A stretch of DNA of 64,000 nt from contig NZ_VMNX01000016.1 in the NCBI RefSeq assembly GCF_009377235.1, positions 1 through 64,000 on the forward strand, read 5' to 3'. This DNA comes from Streptomyces acidicola (GTDB taxonomy: Bacteria > Actinomycetota > Actinomycetes > Streptomycetales > Streptomycetaceae). Position 1 is the first letter of the stretch. Every line of letters starts with the position of its first letter. Below are positions 30,301 through 60,000 of the stretch, one piece after another. Position numbers and translations under genes: made by a program. The notes beneath the pieces were generated by a model, which was not told the origin of the DNA, made no database searches, and worked only from the letters and a program-made list of their open reading frames with translations.

Positions 30301-31064
30301 TTGCACCGGCCGTCCGACGCCAGCCCGCCCTGCCGGGAGAACTCCACAAACGTGGCCGGCGAGGCCATGACCGTCACACCACCCGCCAGCGCCGTGTCAC
30401 ACTCCCCCGACCTGAGCGACTGACACGCCAGATGCAACGCCACCAGCGACGACGAACACGCCGTGTCCACCGTCACCGCCGGGCCCTCGAACCCGAACAC
30501 GTAGGAGACACGCCCGGAGAAAACACTGCCCGCGTTGCCGTTCGCGAGCAGACCCTCGACCTCGTCCGGCGTCACCGGCAGCCGGGAGGCGTAGTCGTGG
30601 TACATCAGCCCCGCGAACACGCCCGTGCGCGAGCCCCGCAACGACAGCGGATCAACCCCCGCCCGCTCCAACGCCTCCCACGACGTCTCCAGCAACAGCC
30701 GCTGCTGCGGATCCATCGCCAACGCCTCACGCGGCGAGATCCCGAACAGCTCCGCGTCGAACTCGGCGCCGTCGTGCAGAAAGCCGCCGTGCCGCGACGA
30801 CGACTGGCCCGGCCCGTCACCGAACAGGCCCGTCAGGTCCCAGCTGCGATCCACCGGGAACCCCGACACACCCTCGCCGCCGGACGCCACCAGGTCCCAC
30901 AGTGTCTCCGGCGAGTCCACCCCGCCGGGAAAGCGACACCCCATCCCCACGATCGCGATCGGCTCGCGGTCCCGGGCCTCGACCTCGCGCAGCCGCTGAC
31001 GGGTCTGGCGAAGGTCGGTGGTCAGCCGCTTGAGATACGTCAGAGTCTTGTCGTCAGTGGGCAC
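18357..31064 (-). CDS. Type I modular PKS, two fully reducing modules (gene B)
   Basis: A 4235-residue bimodular synthase that starts at a GTG, with AGGA five bases upstream. Residues 1 to 31 are a DEBS3-like class 1a docking coil ([19 protein letters not shown]). Approximate domains: KS 32-459, AT 570-915, DH 934-1199, ER 1387-1714, KR 1724-1949, ACP 1997-2080; KS 2098-2517, AT 2605-2964, DH 2979-3256, ER 3466-3794, KR 3799-4027, ACP 4072-4152; then a class 1a-like tail ending in an acidic helix ([10 protein letters not shown]). Each module carries the full reductive set, so two saturated C2 units are predicted. B2 is odd on three counts: YGS replaces YGP in its DH, its ER start is divergent, and the KS that follows it is of the kind seen here after DH-KR modules. 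The gap to gene A is 47 bases and to gene C 123 bases. Confidence 0.97.
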   Translation of the reverse strand: MPTDDKTLTYLKRLTTDLRQTRQRLREVEARDREPIAIVGMGCRFPGGVDSPETLWDLVASGGEGVSGFPVDRSWDLTGLFGDGPGQSSSRHGGFLHDGAEFDAELFGISPREALAMDPQQRLLLETSWEALERAGVDPLSLRGSRTGVFAGLMYHDYASRLPVTPDEVEGLLANGNAGSVFSGRVSYVFGFEGPAVTVDTACSSSLVALHLACQSLRSGECDTALAGGVTVMASPATFVEFSRQGGLASDGRCKAFAESADGTGWSEGAGVLVLMRLSEARRRGRPVLAVVRGTAVNQDGASNGLTAPNGPSQQRVIRQALANAGVSPAEVDVVEAHGTGTRLGDPIEAQALLATYGQARDGDGEGEPVWLGSVKSNLGHTQAAAGAAGVIKMVMALGAERLPRTLHAEEPSSHVDWESGAVRLLTEERSWPQGGHPRRAGVSSFGISGTNAHVVIEEAPAPAAPSAEEDPDAAEPSVEDAEGPATPAAPATSATTVDLPVIPWVVSARGADALRAQIERLAPVDAAPLDTGYSLAATRAALDHRAVVLGHDLADLRAELAEPAIKGAATEGRTAWMFTGQGSQRPGMGRELAATFPVFATALDEICELLDAELGFGRPLRSVLFGDEEQALHDTGYAQSALFALQVALIRLLRSWGTEPEVVLGHSVGEFAAAHAAGVLELPDAVRLVAARARLMRALPQGGAMVAIEGTEAEVTALLTDGVVIAAVNSATSVVVSGHEDAVRQSLDAARQQGRRATLLHVSHAFHSPLMEPMLAEFAGIAAQVTYHRPTLHAVSTLTGAVLDGDDWTTPEYWVRQVREAVRFHAAARTAVDELGVARFLELGPDPVLSALVDTAPAACVLRRDRDERESALAAVAELFVRGTPVDWAAVFTGTGAREVPLPTYAFQHRRYWLEAPRTTVDAAGLGLRPVRHPLLGAAVSVADTDTLLLTARLSVADQPWLADHVVAGTAIVPGTALLELALAAGERVGCDHVDDLTLHAPLALPADRAVELQVGVESPDAAGHRALRIHARPHDTADELPWTLHASGTIAETASAGETWDLRVWPPQGAEQVELDGLYERLGSAGLSYGPAFRGLEAVWRSGEDWFVQATLPEAAAGGGEGYGVHPALLDSVLHVLGLWESDGTRLPFLWSGVELSAVGASTVRVRVTPRGEDTVELRVADATGEPVARIDSLLLRPVTLTDLETGDSFVRDALFRVDWRALNDIGDARTADWAVLGELPNGHTARYGTSYADLAALSTALDAGTQPPSTVTLPLTTAAAGSPRETVAEILGTIQEWLREVRLGDSRLLIVVSGTADDDEPLTDPSAAAVRGLVRTAATEHPGRIALADLDLDSASWETLVGVPETVSEVLIRRGTARVPRLARMAGGDVLLPPLGAGSGVGAGWRMDVVAQGRLDGVALVPEEPRGLGAGEVRVAVRAAGVNFRDVLNVLGMYPGDAGRLGHEGAGVVVEVGPEVTGLVVGDRVMGLLDGAFAPTAVTDARLLARVPDGWSFEQAASVPIVFLTAYYALVDLAGLEAGESVLIHSAAGGVGMAAVQLAQHLGGEVYGTASEPKWAVVRGLGVVGERIASSRTTEFEERFQPGVDVVLDSLAGEFVDASLRLVRTGGRFVEMGKTDVRDADAVRAEHGIDYTAFDLIDSGPDRIAEMWAALLELFEQGALRPNPVTAIDMGRAPEALRLLGQARHVGKVVLRVPSPWGGGGTVLITGGTGGLGAEVARHLVAVHGVRDLLLVSRRGSAAPGAGELVAELEGLGARVVVRACDVADRDGLAAVLDGVDLSGVVHAAGVLDDGLIADLSAERVGRVVAAKAESALHLHELTADRGLSAFVLFSSFAGVVGNAGQAAYSAANNVLDSLAVVRRAQGLPAVSLAWGMWASAEGMGGTLGESELERMARQGFPALETGEGLALLDAALLVNEPIAVPVALRTSALGEAGHSFLPPVLHDLVPLRARRRAVGAVTPAGGELARRLGGLAPVEQRRALLELVRTQVAVALGHASAATVDETRSFKDLGFDSLTAVDLRNRLGTATGITTLPATLVFDHPNPNSLTDYLLEQFLGEITEQAPPQPRAQVAAAFDEPVAIVGMGCRFPGGADSAEGLWDLVAEGRDGVSALPTDRGWDPALLEGLAAVGGFVEGAALFDAELFGISPREALAMDPQQRLLLETAWEALEDAGIDPSSLRGTPTGVYAGVSANGYGSGTVDDPQGNTEGYLLTGSTPSVASGRLAYALGLEGPAMSVDTACSSALVALHLACQALRSGECDLALAGGATVMATPTIFLEFARQGGLADDGRCKSFADGADGTGWAEGGGILVLERLSDARRNNHPVLAVVRGSAVNQDGASNGLTAPNGPSQQRVIRQALAAAGVDASEVDAVEAHGTGTRLGDPIEAQALLATYGQAHADDEPLWLGSIKSNIGHAQAAAGVASVVKMVMALREETLPRTLHVDEPSSHVDWSAGAVELLTEERAWPRGERARRAGVSSFGISGTNAHVILEEAPGPATSAPRKPDSASGLSVTPWVVSARTADALRAARARLAAHVEAHDLGPADVGLSLVTTRAALEHRAVVLGRDGDALLAGPALTGVVTEGRTAWMFTGQGSQRLGMGRELHVAYPRFARAFDEVAALLEAELSGADGFSLPLRDVLFADDGSEAAALLDRTGYAQAALFAVQVASVELLRSWGVAPDVVLGHSIGEYAAAHTAGVFELPDAVRLVAARARLMQALPEGGAMAAVEADEAEINDLLTTVDDVTIAAVNGPTAVVVSGTEEGVERLMAGVRERGRRVTRLRVSHAFHSPLMEPMLDEFTAVAEQITYRRPVVAAASSVTGETVGEADWTTPAYWVQQVRRPVLFHDALATATGPLGGGRLLEIGPDPVLSGLVDPATAPSFSVLRKGRPETETLLTALAEVFVRGTRVDWATLFEGSGARRVPLPTYAFQGQRYWLEPARAAADACGLGLAAAEHPLLGAAVTVAGSDTLLLTSRLSVRTHPWLADHVVAGTVVVPGTAFVELALQAGDRAGCGRLAELTLQAPLVLPPDGGVIVQITVEPPATDSGEARALHVYARPDDDAPDQPWTPHATGLLDDTAATPSAAPELRAWPPAGARELALDGLYERLHQSGLSYGSTFRGLARAWISGDDLLVEAALPEPAMGEATAFGLHPALLDTVLHALALRAGEGQGALLPFLWSGAAFHTVGASVVRARLTPRGADTYALHVADAAGAPVAVVDSLVLRPVSAADLARAATGPDDLFRLDWVPAPTTDRPETARTGHWAVVGDRDSAPWRESGVPTKHYADLDALIAAVDAGEPAPAAVGLAVAANSGEVPSPVADLLGAMRTWLAHERWADTPLVALTTGAVALHHAAGTSTGIGTGTDAGIGTDTPDLSGAGAWGLVRSAISEHPGRLAVADVDGTAASYRTLAERLAPLDEPQLALRDGEAWVPRLVRMASGGVLVPPGAAPGMTWRVEVGRQGRLDGVAVITEEQRTLRAGEVRVAVRAAGVNFRDVLNVLGTYPGDAGRLGHEGAGVVVEVGAEVTDLVLGDRVMGLLDGAFGPSAVTDARLLARVPDGWSFEQAASVPIVFLTAYYALVDLAGLTGGESVLIHAAAGGVGMAAVQLAHHLGAEVYGTASEPKWPVLRGLGIPDERIASSRTTEFEQRFKSGVDVVLDALTGDFVDASLRLVRPGGRFVEMGKADVRDPEQVAAAHPGVSYRAFDTFDAGPDRIAEMWAALLELFEQGALRPVTVTSYDLSRAPEALRLLGQAKHVGKVVLRVPSPWGGEGMVLITGGTGGLGAEVARHLVTEHGVRDLLLVSRRGLEAVGAADLRAELEELGARVEVRACDVSDRAALAAVLDGVGVSGVVHAAGVLDDGLVADLTPERLAGVMAAKAESALHLHELTVDRDLSAFVLFSSFAGVVGNAGQAAYSAANNILDALAATRRAQGLPAVSLAWGMWDAGMGGRLPQADVARLRRGGLPPLAASEALALMDAALVVNEPNAVPVALRTSALSGGRVPSVLRDLVPTAGRRWGVAASGAAGDGGGLVERLRGLGSVERDRVLLEAVLAEVAGVLGHASAGAVDASRAFKELGFDSLTAVDLRNRLNSVTGLQLPATLIFDHPTILSLRDHLGAELAPADDGDTAFLMAELDKLRTVLAETAPAADDDVRAAIGDRLQQLLATWSAAASEGSGQDADNRVVLDDATDDELFALLDDKPWVAE
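18610..24772 (-). other. PKS module B2: KS-AT-DH-ER-KR-ACP
   Basis: KS about 23515-24772 (DTACSSALV near 24275, signature SANGY). AT about 22175-23250 (GHSIGE, HAFH: malonyl). DH about 21300-22130 with [10 protein letters not shown] and LLDTVLH, but YGSTF in place of YGPAF. ER about 19685-20670 with NVLGTYPGD and GGVGMAAVQ; its first 25 residues ([13 protein letters not shown]) are less like the other ERs. KR about 18985-19670, LDD B-type. ACP GFDSL near 18735. Predicted output is a saturated unit if the ER works. The KR-ACP end is closely similar to that of A3. Confidence 0.92.
20868..20925. repeat. Short GGTGCC-type repeats coding a Gly/Thr-rich loop in B2
   Basis: Imperfect repeats of GGTGCCG-like units on the plus strand encode a Gly/Thr-rich stretch ([15 protein letters not shown]) in the structural KR half ahead of the ER. 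They sit in the same general region as the Gly-Asp repeat of C2. Confidence 0.85.
24825..30970 (-). other. PKS module B1: KS-AT-DH-ER-KR-ACP
   Basis: KS about 29690-30970 (DTACSSSLV near 30455, signature MYHDY). AT about 28320-29355 (GHSVGE, HAFH: malonyl). DH about 27470-28265 with [15 protein letters not shown] and LLDSVLH. ER about 25925-26905 with NVLGMYPGD and [11 protein letters not shown] about 25220-25895, LDD B-type. ACP GFDSL near 24960. Predicted output is a fully saturated unit. From the ER through the KR the base composition of the strand differs sharply from the DH before it. Confidence 0.94.
30181..30788. repeat. Near-identical KS block shared with 41928-42535
   Basis: The KS of B1 matches the KS of A2 at a constant offset of 11747 bases. 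I found one mismatch from 30181 to 30542 and one from 30614 to about 30788. A divergent stretch of about 70 bases (30543-30613) lies between and covers the variable loop after MYHDY. Confidence 0.92.
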
Positions 31065-31111
31065 GTGAATCCTGTCCCTTTGTCACCTGAGGGGCACGCC
31101 AAGGCCCGGCG
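31065..31111 (-). promoter_or_regulatory. Gap between genes A and B with ribosome binding site
   Basis: 47 bases. AGGA sits five bases before the GTG start of gene B on the minus strand, and AGGGA lies a few bases further upstream. No terminator is visible, which fits co-transcription. Confidence 0.7.
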
Positions 31112-47995
<16,884 letters not shown>

Positions 47996-48072
47996 GTCCT
48001 TCTCCACGGTCGCGGTGAACGAGCTGGGCGTACCGGGCCGCCGGCCGTTGCGGGACCGGCCGGCGTCCCGGG
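47996..48072 (-). promoter_or_regulatory. Gap between genes Z and A with ribosome binding site
   Basis: 77 bases between the TGA of gene Z and the chosen ATG of gene A. GGAGAAGG lies about five bases before the ATG on the minus strand. It decides the start at 47995 over the GTG at 48076, which overlaps the upstream stop as GTGA. I see no terminator hairpin or promoter. Confidence 0.75.
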
Positions 48073-51000
48073 TCACGCCGGTCGCTGCACTCGCTTCAGG
48101 GCCAGCTGGACGAGGCTGTCGGCGCCCATCGCGTCCAGGGATGCGGGCTGTCGGGGCTGTTCGGCGTGGGCGGCAGGGGCAGCAGCGGGCCGCGCATCGT
48201 CGGGGCCGGTGGTGTCGGCGGGCCGGTCGGCGAGCCGGCGCAGCAGGTCGAGCACGCCGGACTCACGGAGCCGCACCATCGGGATCGCGGTCAGCAGGTC
48301 CCGTACCTGCGGGTCGATGCCGTTGTCGTCCGAGGCGGGCGCTGCCGTGCCGGCGAGGAGCCGGTCGCGCAGGAGCCGTACCAGGTCCTCGGGGGTGGGG
48401 TGGTCGAAGACGAGCGTGGCCGGGAGGGTCAGCGCGGTCGCGGCACCGATCCGGTTGCGCAGGTCGACGGCGGTGAGCGAGTCGAAGCCGAGGTCCTTGA
48501 AGGCGCGGGTGGGTTCGACGGAGGCGGGCGAGGAGTGGCCGAGTACGGCGGCCACCTGGGCGCGGACCAGGTCCAGCAGGAGCTGGTCCTGTTCGGGGGC
48601 GGTCAGGGCGGTGAGCCGCGCGGTGAGGTTCTCGGCCGTGCCGGACGCGTCGCGTGCGGCGGCCTTGCGCCTGCGGGCGGCGGGGACGAGGTCGCGCAGC
48701 ACGCCGGAGAGGTTGTCGGCGTGTTCGGCGAGGGCGGCCGGGCGCAGCGCGACGGGGACCGCGACGGGCTCGTTGATACGCAGGGCGGCGTCGAGCAGGG
48801 CGAGGGCCTCGTCGCCGGGCAGGGCGGGGAAGCCCTGGCGGCGCATGCGGGCGAGTTCGGTCCGCGACAGGGTGCCGCCCATGCCCGCCTCGGTCTCCCA
48901 CATGCCCCAGGCGAGGGACACCGCGGGCAGCCCCTGGGCACGGCGGGCGGTGGCCAGTGCGTCGAGCGTGGCGTTGGCGGCGGCGTACGCGGCCTGGCCC
49001 GCGGAGCCGATGACTCCGGCGACGGACGAGTACAGCACGAAGGCGTCGAGGGGGAAACCGGCGGTCAGCTCGTGCAGATGCCGTGCGGCATCCGTCTTCG
49101 CGGCCAGGACGTGGGCCAGGCGCTCGCCGGTGAGGCCGGTGAGGATGCCGTCGTCGAGGACGCCGGCCGTGTGCACGACGGCGCTCAGCGGGACGCCGTC
49201 GAGGACGCCGGCGAGCTGCTCACGGTCGCTCACGTCGCAGGCGACGACATCGACATGGGCTCCCGACTCGGCGAGCGCGGCGCGCAGTTCGGCGGCGCCG
49301 GGGGCCTCGGGGCCCCGCCGCGACAGCAGCAGCAGATCGCGGACGCCGTGCCGTTCGACGAGGTGCCGGGCGAGCAGCGCACCGAGGCCGCCGGTGCCGC
49401 CGGTGATCAGCACGGTGCCCGGCCGGGACCAGGGCGCGGGCACGGTCAGGACGACCTTGCCGACGTGCTTGGCCTGTTGGAGCAGCCGCAGTGCCTCGGG
49501 AGCGCGGGCGATGTCGAAGGCGGTCACGGGGATCGGTCGCAGCGCGCCCTGCTCGAACAGCTCCAGCAGGGCGTCGAGCATCTCGCCGATCCGGTCGGGC
49601 CCGGCCTCCACGAGGTCGAAGGCCCGGTACGACACCCCGTGCTCGGCGGCGACCACGCCCGCCTCGCGGATGTCGGTTTTGCCCATCTCGACGAACCGTC
49701 CGCCCGGCCGCAGCAACCGCAGCGAGGCGTCCACGAACTCCCCGGCGAGCGAGTCGAGGACGACGTCGACACCGTCCGCCCGGAAGTGGTGCTCAAACTC
49801 GGTCGTGCGGGAGGAGGCGACGCGGTCGGCGTCCACGCCGAGCTCCCGCACGGCCGGCCACTTGCCTTCACTGGCCGTCGCGTACACCTCGGCCCCGAGG
49901 TGCCGGGCGAGCTGTACGGCAGCCATGCCGACACCGCCGGCGGCGGCGTGGATCAGCACGGACTCGCCTTCCTGGAGCCCGGCGAGGTCCACCAGGGCGT
50001 AGTAGGCGGTGAGGAACACGATCGGCACGGACGCGGCCTGTTCGTACGTCCAGCCCTTCGGCATCGGCGCGAGCGTGCGGGCGTCCGCCACGGCGGTGGG
50101 GCCGAAGGCGGCGTCGAGCATGCCCATCACCCGGTCCCCGACGGCCAGGCGGTCCACGCCGGGCCCGGTCTCCACGATGACGCCCGCGCCTTCCAGACCC
50201 ATCCGGCCGGCGTCCCCGGGGTACATGCCCAGGACGTTCAGCACATCGCGGAAGTTGACGCCGGCCGCGCGCATCGCGACCCGGACCTCGCCGGGGCCGA
50301 GCGGGCGCCGCTCCTCGGGGACGAGGGAAATGCCGTCGAGGCGGCCCTGGTCGACGATGTCCAGACGCCATGCGTCACCGGCACCGGCGGGCGGGGCGAG
50401 CACCCCGTCGGCGGCCATCCGGACGAGACGCGGCAGCCACACCCGGCCGGCGCGCACCGCGAACTGCGTTTCGTCGGTGGCGCGCAGGACCGCGGCGAGG
50501 GCGTCCAGGGAGGCAGGATCGTCATCGGTGTCGGCGAGGGCGAACCGGCCGGGGTTCTCGCTGATCGCGGTGCGGACCAGCCCCCACACACCGGCCCGGG
50601 CGACGTCGGGCGCCCCGTCCGCGGCGCTCTCGACCCGTACGGCTCCCGCGGTCAGCACGACGAGACGCGACGCGGCGAATCGTTCGTCGGCCAGCCACTG
50701 CTGGAGCCGGGAGAGAACGAGGGCGACCGTGGCGGTCACGTCCTCTCCGCCGTCCGGGGCGACCGGCAGCAGCACCGTGTCGGGTACGTCGCCGGCCGCG
50801 GCCAACGCGTCGAAGTCGGGGTGCGGGACGGCGGGTGCACCGGCCGGGGCGCTGCCGACGACCGTCCACACGGTCCGCTCCGGGACGGCTTCCGTCTCGG
50901 GGGCCGGGGTCCAGTGCGGCCGGTACAGGTCGTCGGGGCCGGTGGCGGTGACGTGTCGCGGGGACTGGGCACGCAGGACGAGGGAGTCGATCTCGGCGAC

Positions 51001-54000
51001 GGGTTCGCCCGTCGCGTCCGCGACACGCAGGGCGACGTCCCCGGCGCCGCGCGGGATGAGCGCGGCCCGTACGGTACCCGCGCCCACGGCGGTCAGGCGG
51101 ACGCCGGACCACAGGAAGGGCAGCGACCCGTCGGTGGTCTCCCCGTGCAGACCGAGACCGTGCAGGACGGTGTCCAGCAGGGCCGGGTGCAGGCCGTAGG
51201 ACGAGGAGTCCCCGGCCACGGGCTCGGGCAGTTCGGCCTCCGCGTACAGCCGGCCCTCGTGCCGCCAGACCCGACGCAGACCGCGGAACGCGGGACCGTA
51301 GTCGAGACCGGACGTGGCGAGCCGGTCGTACAGGTCGCCGAACTCCACGGGCTCGGCACCGGCGGGCGGCCAGACCCTCAAGTCCCAGTCCGGGGCGAGC
51401 GGTTCGGCCGTGTCCAAGGTGCCCGTGGCGTGCAGCGTCCAGGGCTCGTCGGGTCCGGCCTCCTGCGGGCGGGCGTACACGTGGAGCGTGCGTCCACCGT
51501 CGGGCGCGTCTTCGCCACCCTCGGCTCCCACGGCGATCTGAAGCTGTACGGCGCCGTGCTCGGGCAGCACGATCGGCGCACGCAGGGCCAGCTCGGCCAA
51601 CTGCCCGGCGTCCACGCGCTCCCCGGCCTGAAGCGCGAGCTCCAGGAGGACCGTACCCGGCACCACGACGGAACCGGCCACGGCGTGATCGGCCAGCCAG
51701 GGGTGCGTCCGCACCGACAGGCTCGACGTGAGCAGCACGGTGTCCGAACCGGCGACCGGCACCGCGGCACCCAGCAGCGGGTGGTCCGTCCGGGCCAGCC
51801 CGAGACCGTCGGCGTCCGAGGCGGCGGGCGGCGCGTCGAGCCAGTAACGCTGCCGTTGGAAGGGGTAGGTGGGCAGGTCGACGGGCCGGGCGCCGGTGCC
51901 GTCGAAGAGGGCGGACCAGTCGAAGTCGGCACCCCGGACGAAGAGTTCGGCACACGCGGTGAGCAGGGTCTCCGGCTCGGGACGGTCCTTGCGCAGAGTC
52001 GCGGCTGCCGATACGTCGCCGGCCAGCGCGGTGAGCACCGGATCGGGGCCGATCTCAAGGAAACGTGCAGCGCCCTGAGCGCGGGCTGCGGACAGCGCGT
52101 CACGGAACAGGACAGGCTTGACGATCTGCTCGGCCCAGTAGGAGGGGGTCGTCCAGTCGCCTTCGGACAGCGGCTCACCGGTCAAGGTGCTGACAGCCGC
52201 CGCGGTCGGCCGGTTGAAGCTCACCTGCTCGGCGACGGCCGTGAACTCGGCGAGCACCGGCTCCATCAACGGCGAGTGGAACGCGTGCGAGACCTTCAGC
52301 CGGGTCGTGCGCCGTCCCACGTCCCGCGCCCGCTCGGCGACCGTCTGAACGGCGGCCTCGGTTCCGGACACCACCACGGCCGTGGACGAGTTGACGGCCG
52401 CGATCACCGCACCGTCCACCAGCCAGCCCGCGACCTCGGCCTCGGACGCCTCCACCGCCACCATCGCACCGCCCTCGGGCAACGCCTGCATCAACCGGGC
52501 CCGAGCAGCCACCAGCCGTACAGCATCCGCGAGTTCGAAAACCCCGGCCGCATACGCGGCGGCGAACTCCCCCACCGAATGCCCCAGCACCAGCTCCGGC
52601 CGCATGCCCCACGACCTCAGCAACGCCACCAGGGCCGTCTGCAACGCGAACAACGCCGACTGCGCATACCCGGTCCCGTCCTCCGCCTCCCCGGCGAACA
52701 ACACCTCCTTCAACGGCCGCTCGAAACCAAGACCGGCATCCAGCAGAACACACACCTCATCGAGCGCCGACGCGAACACCGGGAAGATGTCGTACAACTC
52801 CCGGCCCATACCGGGACGCTGACTCCCCTGCCCCGTGAACATCCACGCCGTACGACCCTCGACCGCCGCGCCGCTGACGACGGGCTCGGCGAGTGCGGCG
52901 TGCAGGGTGGTGGTGTCGGTGCCCAGGACGACGGCCCGGTGTTCGAGCCTGGCCCGTGTCGTGGCCAGGGAGAGGCCGATGTCGAGTGGGTCGCCGGTCG
53001 CGGACGTCAGGCGCTCGGTCTGGGCGCGCAGGGCGTCGGCTGTGCGGGCGGAGATGATCCAGGGGATGAGCGGGAGCCCGGCCGAGGGGGCGGTGTCGGG
53101 TGCCCGCTCGGCGAGCGGGGGTTCCTCCACGACGACATGGGCGTTGGTGCCGCTGATGCCGAAGGAGGAGACACCGGCCCGGCGCGGGCGTTCGCCACGC
53201 GTCCACGGGCGTTCCTCGGTGAGCAGTGCCACGGCGCCGGCCTCCCAGTCGACGTGTGAGGACGGCTCGTCGATGTGCAAGGTGCGGGGCAGGCGCTCGG
53301 CGTGCAGCGCCATGACCATCTTGATGACGCCGGCGACACCGGCGGCGGCCTGCGTGTGCCCGATGTTCGACTTGATCGACCCGAGGTACAGGGGCTCGTC
53401 ACGGTCCTGGCCGTAGGCCGCCAAGAGGGCCTGCGCCTCGATCGGGTCACCCAGACGGGTGCCCGTACCGTGCGCCTCGACCGCGTCCACGTCGTCGGGG
53501 CGCAGACCGGCCGCCGCCAAAGCCTGACGGATCACCCGCTGCTGGGACGGGCCATTGGGAGCCGTCAGACCGTTCGAGGCGCCGTCCTGGTTGACGGCGG
53601 TCCCGCGGATCACGCCGAGCACGCGGTGGCCCCGGCGGCGGGCCTCGGACAGGCGCATGAGCACCAGGACGCCGGCGCCCTCGGCCCAGCCCGTGCCGTC
53701 GGCGCCGTCGGCGAACGACTTGCAGCGGCCGTCGGCTGCCAGGCCTCGCTGGCGGGAGAACTCCACGAAGGTCTGCGGGGTGGCCATGACGGTCACACCG
53801 CCGGCGAGCGCCGTGTGGCACTCGCCGGACCGCAGGGCCTGGCAGGCCAGGTGCAGGGCGACGAGGGAGGAGGAGCAGGCGGTGTCGACGGTGACGGCGG
53901 GGCCTTCGAAGCCGAAGACGTAGGCGATGCGGCCGGAGAAGACGCTGCCCGCGTTGCCGTTGCCGAGGTAGCCCTCGACCTCGTCGGGGACGGTGTGCAG

Positions 54001-57000
54001 CCGGGCCGCGTAGTCGTGGTACATGAGGCCCGCGTAGACGCCGGTGTCGGTGCCGCGCAGGGACGTCGGGTCGATGCCCGCCCGCTCCAGCGCCTCCCAC
54101 GCGGTCTCCAGCAGCAGCCGCTGCTGCGGATCCATCGCGAGAGCTTCGCGCGGGGAGATGCCGAACAGTTCGGCGTCGAAGTCGGCGGCGTCGTGCAGGA
54201 ATCCGCCTTCGCGGACGTACGCGGTGCCCGGCCGGTCGGGGTCGGGGTCGTAGAGCCCGTCGAGGTCCCAGCCGCGGTCGGTCGGGAAGCCGGTGATGCC
54301 GTCGCCACCGTCGGAGACCAGACGCCACAGGTCCTCCGGGGAGGTGATGCCGCCGGGGTAGCGGCAGCCCATGCCGACGATCGCGACGGGTTCGTCGGCG
54401 CCGGCCGGGCGTGCGGCCGGGGTCGCGGACTCGTGGGCCGGGTCCGCACCGAGGAGTTCACGGTGCACGAACGCGGCGAGGGCGCTGGGACTCGGGTGGT
54501 CGAAGACGAGGGTCGCCGGGAGGCGCAGCCCGGTCGCGGTGCCGAGGTGGTTGCGCAGGTCGACGGCGGTGAGCGAGTCGAAGCCGATGTCCTTGAAGGC
54601 GCGGGAGGGGTCCACGGCGGCGGCGTCGGCATGGCCGAGCACAGCGGCGACCTGTGTCTGCACCAGGTCGAGCAGGGCACGGTCCTGTTCGGCGCGGGGC
54701 AGGCCGCGCAGTCGGACGGTGAGCGGCACGTCCGCGCCGCCCGTGGCGCGGTGGGCCGAGCGCCTGCGGCGGGATGCCGGGACCAGGCCGTGCAGTACGG
54801 CGGGCAGGGCGTCGCCGCGTGCGGCCAGCGCTGTGGTGTCGAGGGCAGCGGGCACGAGCGCCGGTTCACCGGTGCGCAGCGCGTCGTCGAGGAGGGCGAG
54901 CGCGTCGTCGGTGGCCAGTGCCGGGTAGCCGAGGCGGCGCATGCGGGCCACGTCCGCGTCCGTCAGACGGCCACCCATGCCGGTGGTGTGCTCCCACATG
55001 CCCCAGGCCAGGGACGTGGCGGGCAGGCCGCGCGCGTGGCGGTGGGCGGCGAGGGCGTCGAGCGCGGCGTTGGCGGCGGCGTAGGCGGCCTGCCCGGCGG
55101 AACCGACGACTCCGGCGACGGCGGAGAACAGCACGAACGCGCGCAGGTCACGGTCGGCTGTCAACTCATCCAGGTGCAGGGCCGATTCGGTCTTCGCTGC
55201 GAGGACGCGCGCCAAGCGGTCGGGGGTGAGGTCGGTGAGCACGCCGTCGTCGAGGAGACCCGCCGTGTGCACCACGGCGCTCAACGGCACGCCGGACAGG
55301 GCCGCTTCGAGCGCGGCGCGGTCGGCGACGTCGCAGGCGGTGACGGCGACTCTGGCCCCGTGGGCGGTGAGCTCGCGGACCAGCTCGTCGGCGCCCGGCG
55401 CCTCGGGGCCGCTGCGCGAGAGCAGCAGCAGATCGCGTACGCCGTGTCGGGTCACGAGATGCCGGGCGACCAGGGCGCCCAGCCCGCCGGTGCCGCCGGT
55501 GATCAGTACGGTGCCGTCGCCGGGCCAGGTCGGGTCGCCGGTCGCCGCGTCCGTCACCCGGGCGAGTCGGGGCTGGAGCACCTGGCCGTCGTGGAAGGCG
55601 AGTTGGGTCGCTCCGCCGTCGACGAGCGCACCGAGCCGTTCGGTGAGCGCCTGCCACGACTCGGGTGTTCCGTCGGTGTCGGCCAGCGTGAACCGGTCGG
55701 GGTGCTCACTGATCGCCGTACGGACGAGACCCCATACGGCGGCGGCCGCCGGATCGGTGCGGACACCGGTGGTCACGATGGCCAAACGGCTGGTGACCAG
55801 GCCGGGTTCGGCCAGCCAGCCCTGGAGCGCGCTGAGCACGCCGGACGCCGCCTCGGCCGGGGCCTGCCCCGCGGGAACGGGCAACAGGACGGTCGCGGGG
55901 GCAGTCTCGTCGGCGGTGAGAGCCGCGAGGTCGGGGAACGCGGTGACGCCGGACCGCAGGCCGCCCCCGGCCGGGAGGAGCGCGGTTTCGCCGAGCACGC
56001 CGAGTTCGGTGACCGACCGTGTCGGCGACGCGGGGGCAGTGATCCACCGCATCCGGTACAGATGCCGGGCGCTGCCGGCTCCGACCTCACCGGCCGCCAC
56101 CGGCCGCAGCACCAACCGGTCGACGTCGGCGACCGGTTCACCCGTGGCGTCGGCGATCCGCAGAGCGACCTCGCCGGGCGCACGGACGGTCAGCCGGGCC
56201 CGCACGGCGGACGCTCCGACGGCCGACGGGTGAACGCCGGACCACAAGAAGGGCAGCAGTGCCTTCCGACGCCCCTCCCCCGCCTCCGCGTCGGCCTCGG
56301 TGTCGTCGATGCCGAGAGCGTGCAGCACGGCGTCGAGGAGAGCCGGGTGCAGGGCGAAGCCGGACGCGTCGTCGGCCGTGTGCTCGGGCAGCTCCGCCTC
56401 GACGAACAGATCACCGCCCGCGCGCCACAGCGAACGCAGCCCCTGAAACGCCGGGCCGTACACCATCCCGGTCTCGGCGAGGCGCGCGTACAGGTCGTCG
56501 GCCGCGACGGGTTCGGCCCCGGCGGGCGGCCAGACCCGCAGGTCCCACTCGGGCACGGCGGACCGTGCGGCCGCACCGAGGGTGCCGGTGGCGTGCAGAG
56601 TCCACGGCTCGTCGTCGGGCGCGCCGTCCGGTCGGGCGTGGATGCGCACGGTACGGGTTCCCTGGGCCTCGGCCGCGTCGACCGAAGTCTGCACCTGTAC
56701 GGCACTGTCGTGCGCCAGCACCAGCGGGGCGCGTAGCGTCAGCTCGTCCACGCCGTGGAGACCGACGTGATCGGCGGCCTGGACCGCGAGTTCGAGCAGC
56801 GCGGTGCCGGGGACGACGACCGTGCCGTCGACCGTGTGATCGCCGAGCCACGGGTGGGTCCGCACGGACAGCCGCGACGTGAGGACGGCCGTGTCGGAAC
56901 CGGCCAGCCGTACGGCGGCACCGAGCATCGGATGCCGGGTCGCACCCAGGCCGAGCCCGCCGGCGTCGAGGACGGGGCGGGTGGGTTCGAGCCAGTAACG

Positions 57001-60000
57001 CTGCCGTTGGAAGGGGTAGGTGGGCAGGTCGACGGGCCGGGCGCCGGTGCCGTCGAAGAGGGCGGACCAGTCGAAGTCGGCGCCCCGGACGAAGAGTTCG
57101 GCACACGCGGTGAGCAGCGTCTCCGGCTCGGGACGGTCCTTGCGCAGAGTCGCGGCTGCCGATACGTCGCCGGACAGCGCGGTGAGTACCGGGTCCGGGC
57201 CGATCTCCAGGAAACGTGCGGCACCCTGGGCACGGGCCGAGTCCAACGCGTCGGAGAAACGCACCGGCTTGACGATCTGCTCGGCCCAGTAGGAGGGGGT
57301 CGTCCAGTCGCCTTCGGACAGCGGGGCGCCCGTGAGCGTGCTGATCGCCGCGACGGTCGGCCGGTTGAAGCTCACCTGCTCGGCCACCGTCGTGAACTCG
57401 GCGAGCACCGGCTCCATCAACGGCGAGTGGAACGCGTGCGAGACCTTCAGCCGGGTCGTCCGCCGTCCCACGTCCCGCGCCCGCTCGGCGACCATCTGAA
57501 CGGCGGCCTCGGTACCCGACACCACCACGGCCGTGGACGAGTTGACGGCCGCGATCACCGCACCGTCCACCAGCCAGCCCGCGACCTCGGCCTCGGACGC
57601 CTCCACCGCCACCATCGCACCGCCCTCGGGCAACGCCTGCATCAGGCGGGCCCGAGCAGCCACCAGCCGTACAGCATCGGGAAGTTCAAGCACCCCTGCG
57701 GCGTAGGCAGCCGCGAACTCACCCACCGAGTGACCGAGCACCACACCCGGCGCCATCCCCCACGACCGCAGCAACGCCACCAGCGCCACCTGCAACGCGA
57801 ACAACGCCGACTGCGCATACCCCGTCCCGTCCTCCGCCTCCCCGGCGAACAACACCTCCTTCAACGGCCGCTCGAAGCCCAGCTCGGCATCCAGCAGCCC
57901 ACACACCTCATCGAGCGCCGACGCGAACACCGGGAACACCTCGTACAACCCCCGGCCCATACCGGGACGCTGACTCCCCTGCCCCGTGAACATCCACGCC
58001 GTACGACCCTCAATGACCGACCCCATGACCGCCGTGTCGGTCACGCCCAGCACCGCGCGGTGTTCGAGCGTGGCGCGGCCGGTGGCGAGTGACAGGCCGA
58101 TGTGGAGCGGGTCGGCGTCGAGCGGGGTCAGTCGTTCGATCTGGGCCCTCAGGGCGGTGGCCGTCCGTGCGGATGCGACCCAGGGCACCACGGGCGGCGT
58201 GCCGTTCCGTTCCTCCGGCACCGCAAGCGGGGCGGGCGGGGCCTCTTCGAGGATGACGTGGGCGTTCGTACCGCTGATGCCGAACGACGACACACCCGCG
58301 CGGCGCGGGCGTTCGCCGCGCGGCCAGTCGTGCTGGTCGGTGAGCAGGCGTACCGCACCGGCCTCCCAGTCGACGTGTGAGGACGGCTCGTCGACATGCA
58401 GGGTGCGGGGCAGGCGCTCGGCGTGCAGCGCCATGACCATCTTGATGACGCCGGCAACACCGGCGGCGGCCTGCGTGTGCCCGATGTTCGACTTGATCGA
58501 CCCGAGGTACAGGGGCTCGTCACGGTCCTGGCCGTAGGCCGCCAGGAGAGCCTGCGCCTCGATCGGGTCACCCAGACGGGTGCCCGTACCGTGCGCCTCC
58601 ACGGCGTCCACGTCGTCGGGGCGCAGACCGGCCGCTGCCAAAGCCTGACGGATCACCCGCTGCTGGGACGGGCCATTGGGAGCCGTCAGACCGTTCGAGG
58701 CGCCGTCCTGGTTGACGGCGGATCCCCGGACGAGGGCGAGCACCCGGTGGCCACGCCGTTCCGCTTCGGATCGGCGCATGAGGACCAGCACGCCGGCGCC
58801 CTCGGACCAGCCGGTGCCGTCGGCCGCCTCGGCGAACGGCTTGCAGTGGCCGTCCGGGGCGAGGCCGCGCTGGCGCGAGAACTCGACGAACGCCGTGGGG
58901 TTGGCCATGACGGTGGCGCCGCCCGCGAGGGCCGTGTCGCACTCGCCGGAGCGCAGGGCCTGGCAGGCCAGGTGCAGGGCGACCAGCGCGGAGGAGCAGG
59001 CGGTGTCGACGGAGACCGCCGGGCCCTCCAGGCCGAGGACGTAGGAGAGGCGGCCGGAGGCGACGCTCGGGGTGCTTCCGGTGAGCAGGTAGCCGGCGGA
59101 CTCGCCGTCGGCCTCGTGCACGGCGCCGCCGTAGCCGTTGGCGGAGACACCCGCGTACACACCGGTCGCCGTGGAGCGCAGCGAGGTCGGGTCGATGCCC
59201 GCACGCTCCAGCGCCTCCCACGCGGTCTCCAGCAGCAGCCGCTGCTGCGGATCCATCGCGAGGGCCTCGCGCGGGGAGATACCGAACAGTTCGGCATCGA
59301 AGCCCGCGACGTGCGGGATGAAGCCGCCGCGTCCGGCGAACGGGGTGCCGAGGGCGGCCGAGGTGGACTCCAGCAGGCCGGGGATGTCCCAGCCGCGGTC
59401 GTCCGGGAACGGCGACATGCGGTCCTCGCCGGCGGTCAGGACGTCCCAGAGGTCTTCCGGGGACTGGATGCCGCCGGGGAAGCGGCAGCCCATGCCGATG
59501 ACGGCGATGGGTTCGTCGTCGGCCAAGGACGTGGCTTCGGGGGCGGCCGAGTCGGGACCGGCGCCCGTGCCGAGGAGGCGGTCGCGCAGGTGGGCGGTGA
59601 GGGCGGACGGTGTGGGGTGGTCGAAGACGAGAGTGGTGGGCAGGGCGACTTCGGTGCTCGCGGCGAGCCGGTTGCGCAGGTCGACCGCGGTGAGGGAGTC
59701 GAACCCGAGGTCCTTGAAGGCGCGTTCGGGGTCGATGACGGCCGGGGAGGCGTGGCCGAGGACGGCGGCGACCTGGGACTGGACGAGGTCCAGGAGGGTG
59801 CGGTCCTGTTCGGCCGGGGGCAGTGCGCGCAGGGTGCGGGCGAGTTCGCCCTCGGCGGCGTCCGGTGCGTCGCCGGCGCCGGCTGTCGCGGCCTGGGCTG
59901 CGACGACCTCGGGCAGGTCGGCGATGAGCGGGCTGGGACGGGTGAAGGTGAAGGTGGGGGCGAAGCGTTCCCAGTCCACGTCCGCGACGGTCACGCAGGT

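Noticed and set aside
47996..48076. GTG at 48076 as the start of gene A
   Set aside because: It would add 27 residues without docking character. The ATG at 47995 has a strong ribosome binding site and begins a standard docking helix.
54450..59520. Inactive DH in Z2 because of divergent sequence
   Set aside because: [15 protein letters not shown] and LLDAVLH are all intact.
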